Positions 61,267 to 64,000 of a stretch of DNA of 64,000 nt are shown here, in pieces. Both the position numbers and the translations under genes were made by a program. Within the stretch, counting starts at the first letter, position 1. Each line of letters opens with the position of its first letter. A model generated the notes under the pieces. That model was not told the origin of the DNA and did not search any database. It worked only from the letters and a program-made list of their open reading frames with translations. Source of the DNA: Bacillota bacterium (lineage in GTDB: Bacteria > Bacillota > Clostridia > Lachnospirales > Lachnospiraceae); the NCBI GenBank assembly GCA_023415635.1, contig JAEZJV010000006.1, positions 1-64,000 of the forward strand, written 5' to 3'.

Positions 61267-63699
61267 GTGGAACAGGCGACTATACCGGAAAATACTGCTC
61301 CGAAAGAGGAGACGAAAGAATTCTTTAACGGTTTCGGAAGCTTTATAGGAGATGGAAGAGAGTATGAGATACTTCTTGAGGGAAATAATCGTCCTCCTGC
61401 ACCTTGGATCAATGTAATTGCCAATAAAAGCTTTGGATTTCAGATATCAGAGGCAGGAGCCGGCTTTACATGGAGTAGGAACAGCAGGGAAAATAAGCTG
61501 ACCTCCTGGTCCAATGATCCTGTAACGGACAGGGCATCCGAAGCAATCTATATACTGGATGAGGTATCGGGAGAGGTTATGACACCTGTTTCCCATGGGA
61601 GAATGGATCGGGGAAACTATGTCATACGACATGGCTTCGGTTATTCCAGGTTTCTTCATGAGGAAGAGGAGTTGGGCCAGGAAATGACGGTGTTTACACC
61701 GTTATATGATCCAATGAAGCTCTGGATACTAAAGCTTACTAATCATTCGAAACAGCTTCGTTATCTGAGATTGACCTGCTATGTGGAGTGGGTGCTTGGG
61801 ACGAATAGGGAGCATACCAATCCTTATATACGGACCTCCTTTGATGGTAAACAGCAGAGCCTTTGTGCCAATAACATCTATACGATGAACTTTCAGGAAA
61901 GTACGGCTTTTCTCTTTTCAAGTGAAACAATTATCGGATATACCGGTGACAGAGCGGAATTTTTTGGGCAGAGGGGCAGTATGCTTGAGCCCAGAGGGGC
62001 ACAGATGCACCTTACCAAGAATGTCGGAGTCTGCCTGGATCCCTGTGGGGCTATTCAGATCTCTGTACTTATCCCTCCCGGAGAAACCAAGAAAGTGTTG
62101 TTCGGGCTCGGTGAATGCAGTGACAGAACAGAGCTTACGCTGCTTAAGAGCAAGTATGCCAGTGTGATTTCGGCAGAACGGGAGCTGGAGGAGGTAAAGA
62201 CTGATTGGGACAGGATATTGAGTTCTGTAAAAGTCAGGACGAAGGATAAGGCAATAGACTACCTGATCAATGGGTGGCTGCTTTATCAGACCATATCCTG
62301 CCGTATCAATGCAAGGGCAGCCTTCTATCAATGCGGTGGGGCTTTCGGATACAGGGATCAGCTTCAGGATACCCTGGCACTTACTCTCACAGACCCGCAA
62401 GCATTACGAAAGCAAATTCTGATAGCCTGCAGCAGGCAATTTGAAGAAGGAGATGTACAGCACTGGTGGCATCCGCCCATGGGAATAGGTGTGAGGACGA
62501 GATTCTCTGATGATCTTCTCTGGCTGCCCTACTGTGTATCGTTCTATATAAAAACCACAGGAGATATGAAGATACTACAGGAGTCTGTGCCCTATATCAA
62601 GGGTCCTGTATTGGAGGAAGGGCAGCATAATTTGATGTTTATACCGGAGGTCTCCGAGCTTTGTGAAAGTGTATATGAGCATTGTAAGAGGGCTATAGAC
62701 AGGACGGATTTTGGGGTGCACGGTCTCCCTCTGATGGGAGGTGGAGACTGGAATGACGGTATGGATAAGGTCGGAATTGAAGGAAAGGGAGAAAGTGTTT
62801 GGCTGGCATGGTTTCTCTACACCTTGCTCGGCGAGTTTATACCAATATGCAGTGCAATGAGCGATCACACCTATGCCAATGAACTGCAAAAGATACGGGA
62901 CAATCTGATTGGAAGTATTGAGGAGCATGCCTGGGATGGTGAATGGTATCTGAGGGCATTCTATGACGATGGAACGAAGCTCGGATCGAAGGACAATGAT
63001 GAATGCAGGATAGATTCTATCAGTCAGTCTTGGAGTGTAATCTCAGGAGGAGCCGAAAGGGTAAGGGCAAAAACAGCTATGCAATCAGCATGGCGTTACC
63101 TTATCAGGGAAGAGGAGGCGCTTTCACTGCTTCTATATCCCCCCTTTAATAAGACGGAGAAGAATCCCGGATATATCAAAAATTATATCCCGGGTATCCG
63201 TGAAAACGGCGGGCAATATACCCATGCAGCAGTCTGGCTGGCAATAGCGACAGCAAAGCTGAAGGACTATAATATGGCACATACGCTGTTTACCCTTCTC
63301 AACCCCATTCATATCACTCAGAATAAAAAGGATTCACTTCGCTATGAGAAGGAGCCTTATGTCATGACTGCTGACATATCCTTAAGTCCCCCTTACACGG
63401 GCAGAGGTGGCTGGAGCTGGTACACGGGCTCTGCCGGCTGGATGTATCAGGGGCTGCTTTTTTGGTTTCTGGGATTTAGGAAGGAGAAGGAGGAGCTGAT
63501 CATTGATCCTGCAACTCCTGCCAGCTTCGGTGACTATGTCATTTATTACCGCTATGGCACCTCTGAATATGAAATCCGTGTAGAAAGCCGAAGTAAAGGA
63601 AAGCTGAACACAGAGAGTCTGTCAATAGATGGTGTAGTAAATACGGGTAATAGAGTGAAGCTGGCCGACGACGGGAAGAAGCACCTCGTTATCGTATAA
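61267..63699 (+). CDS. GH94 family protein, phosphorylase part of a split cyclic glucan synthase
   Basis: The 810-residue protein is a GH94 module: beta-sandwich (about 40-300, NGFGSFIGDGREYEI start), helical linker and a catalytic alpha/alpha barrel with GYRDQLQDTLAL, EGDVQHWWHPP and the acid-containing GGGDWNDGMDKVG (about 490). In NdvB proteins this domain trims the linear glucan by phosphorolysis and controls ring size. The GTG at 61267 has AAGGAGG (61252-61258) overlapping the stop of the upstream gene, and the reading frame differs by +1. Cotranslation of two subunits is therefore likely. No signal peptide is present. Confidence 0.82.
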   Translation: MEQATIPENTAPKEETKEFFNGFGSFIGDGREYEILLEGNNRPPAPWINVIANKSFGFQISEAGAGFTWSRNSRENKLTSWSNDPVTDRASEAIYILDEVSGEVMTPVSHGRMDRGNYVIRHGFGYSRFLHEEEELGQEMTVFTPLYDPMKLWILKLTNHSKQLRYLRLTCYVEWVLGTNREHTNPYIRTSFDGKQQSLCANNIYTMNFQESTAFLFSSETIIGYTGDRAEFFGQRGSMLEPRGAQMHLTKNVGVCLDPCGAIQISVLIPPGETKKVLFGLGECSDRTELTLLKSKYASVISAERELEEVKTDWDRILSSVKVRTKDKAIDYLINGWLLYQTISCRINARAAFYQCGGAFGYRDQLQDTLALTLTDPQALRKQILIACSRQFEEGDVQHWWHPPMGIGVRTRFSDDLLWLPYCVSFYIKTTGDMKILQESVPYIKGPVLEEGQHNLMFIPEVSELCESVYEHCKRAIDRTDFGVHGLPLMGGGDWNDGMDKVGIEGKGESVWLAWFLYTLLGEFIPICSAMSDHTYANELQKIRDNLIGSIEEHAWDGEWYLRAFYDDGTKLGSKDNDECRIDSISQSWSVISGGAERVRAKTAMQSAWRYLIREEEALSLLLYPPFNKTEKNPGYIKNYIPGIRENGGQYTHAAVWLAIATAKLKDYNMAHTLFTLLNPIHITQNKKDSLRYEKEPYVMTADISLSPPYTGRGGWSWYTGSAGWMYQGLLFWFLGFRKEKEELIIDPATPASFGDYVIYYRYGTSEYEIRVESRSKGKLNTESLSIDGVVNTGNRVKLADDGKKHLVIV

Positions 63700-63718
63700 G
63701 CTATACCCGCTAGCCAGA

Positions 63719-63755
63719 AAGAGCTGTAGCATAATTTCATGCTACAGCTCTTTTG
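63719..63755. terminator. Terminator between the glucan genes and gyrA/parC-like gene
   Basis: AGAGCTGTAGCA and TGCTACAGCTCT (about 63720-63731 and 63740-63751) form a 12-bp stem followed by TTTTG. The minus-strand side has only short T runs, but the hairpin also lies just past the convergent gene. Confidence 0.88.
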
Positions 63756-63776
63756 AAATTGAATTTTACCAGGAAG

Positions 63777-64000
63777 CTAAAGGGTCGCCTTTTGCCCCTT
63801 ATCGCCTCGCTTCCTCATGCGTACCTTTTTTGCACTTAGGGCTTTCTCATTGTACTGGAAGGTATCCGTGCTCGGATTCAAGGCAGTAGCGAAGGCTACC
63901 CTATCATTCTTTTCCAGTGTAATCGCTTTTACACCACGGCTGGTTTTCTTTAGTTCACTTACCTCAGAAAGTGGGAAGCCGAGGGATAAGCCCTTCTCTG
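63777..64000 (-). CDS. DNA gyrase/topoisomerase IV subunit A, C-terminal part
   Basis: The 74 codons that enter from the right edge encode the end of the GyrA/ParC beta-propeller, with FPLSEVSELKKTSRGVKAI and LEKNDRVAFA, then a basic tail (KKVRMRKRGDKGQKATL). These type II topoisomerase subunits cut and rejoin DNA; the propeller wraps it. Without the N-terminal part I cannot choose between gyrA and parC. The 5' end is beyond the window. Confidence 0.8.
   Translation of the reverse strand, partial: EKGLSLGFPLSEVSELKKTSRGVKAITLEKNDRVAFATALNPSTDTFQYNEKALSAKKVRMRKRGDKGQKATL

Noticed and set aside
1..64000. CRISPR array, prophage or insertion sequence
   Set aside because: No repeat-spacer pattern, integrase, transposase or phage structural gene was seen anywhere in the window.

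Overview
The window reads as chromosome of a low-GC, spore-forming anaerobic Firmicute, most likely a Lachnospiraceae member of the Lachnoclostridium / Clostridium phytofermentans type. The support is AGGAGG ribosome-binding sites before nearly every gene, frequent TTG/GTG starts, AraC regulators beside a GH3 glucosidase, paired Csp-like subtilases, a GH94-type glucan enzyme and a flavin-based electron-transfer gene set. I see no prophage, insertion sequence, CRISPR array or conjugative module; most genes are chromosomal housekeeping or envelope functions.

Layout. 1-440: end of rpmI and complete rplT. 598-4032: two tandem subtilisin-like (Csp-type) genes, the first with an intact Asp/His/Ser triad, the second with the catalytic Ser replaced by Gly. 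4371-11106: envelope-stress-like genes (LiaF/LiaG-like pair, D,D-carboxypeptidase, CPBP protease, DUF4097 lipoprotein, YbjQ) and a divergent DapB-like reductase preceded by a c-di-AMP (ydaO/yuaA) riboswitch plus terminator. 11374-16917: iron alcohol dehydrogenase, membrane GDPD phosphodiesterase, Mn-type CDF exporter, amidohydrolase. 17035-18286: tRNA-Gln(CUG) with its own promoter and terminator, a tiny Ser/Asn-rich protein, a small secreted protein, a long hairpin. 18328-24357: GH3 beta-glucosidase, three AraC-type regulators, one unknown gene.

25019-31310: NDH-2 with a membrane tail, polyprenyl diphosphate synthase, UbiA prenyltransferase, a tandem FMN-binding lipoprotein and an ApbE flavin transferase. 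Together these look like the demethylmenaquinone and flavoprotein part of a flavin-based extracellular electron transfer system: NADH to NDH-2 to a dedicated quinone to a flavinylated surface lipoprotein. The EetA/EetB membrane components and the flavin transporter known from Listeria are not in the window.

31582-44186: Lrp regulator, galK, shikimate kinase, an operon of ComEC-like hydrolase/DUF3006/fRMsr, thpR, then uvrB-uvrA with a likely SOS box, a YfbR-like nucleotidase, an aldo/keto reductase and an AlkZ-related protein. 44345-54822: a secreted protein, a sensor-poor chemotaxis receptor, an ABC exporter with a TetR regulator and a palindrome at its promoter, a lipoprotein/XRE/DUF2975 group with an operator-like repeat, two decayed gene remnants, guaA, and an Hpt-like protein that lacks the phospho-accepting His. 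55068-63699: a cyclic beta-1,2-glucan-synthase-like machine split into two adjacent genes (2061 and 810 aa). The window ends in the 3' part of a gyrA/parC-type gene on the minus strand.
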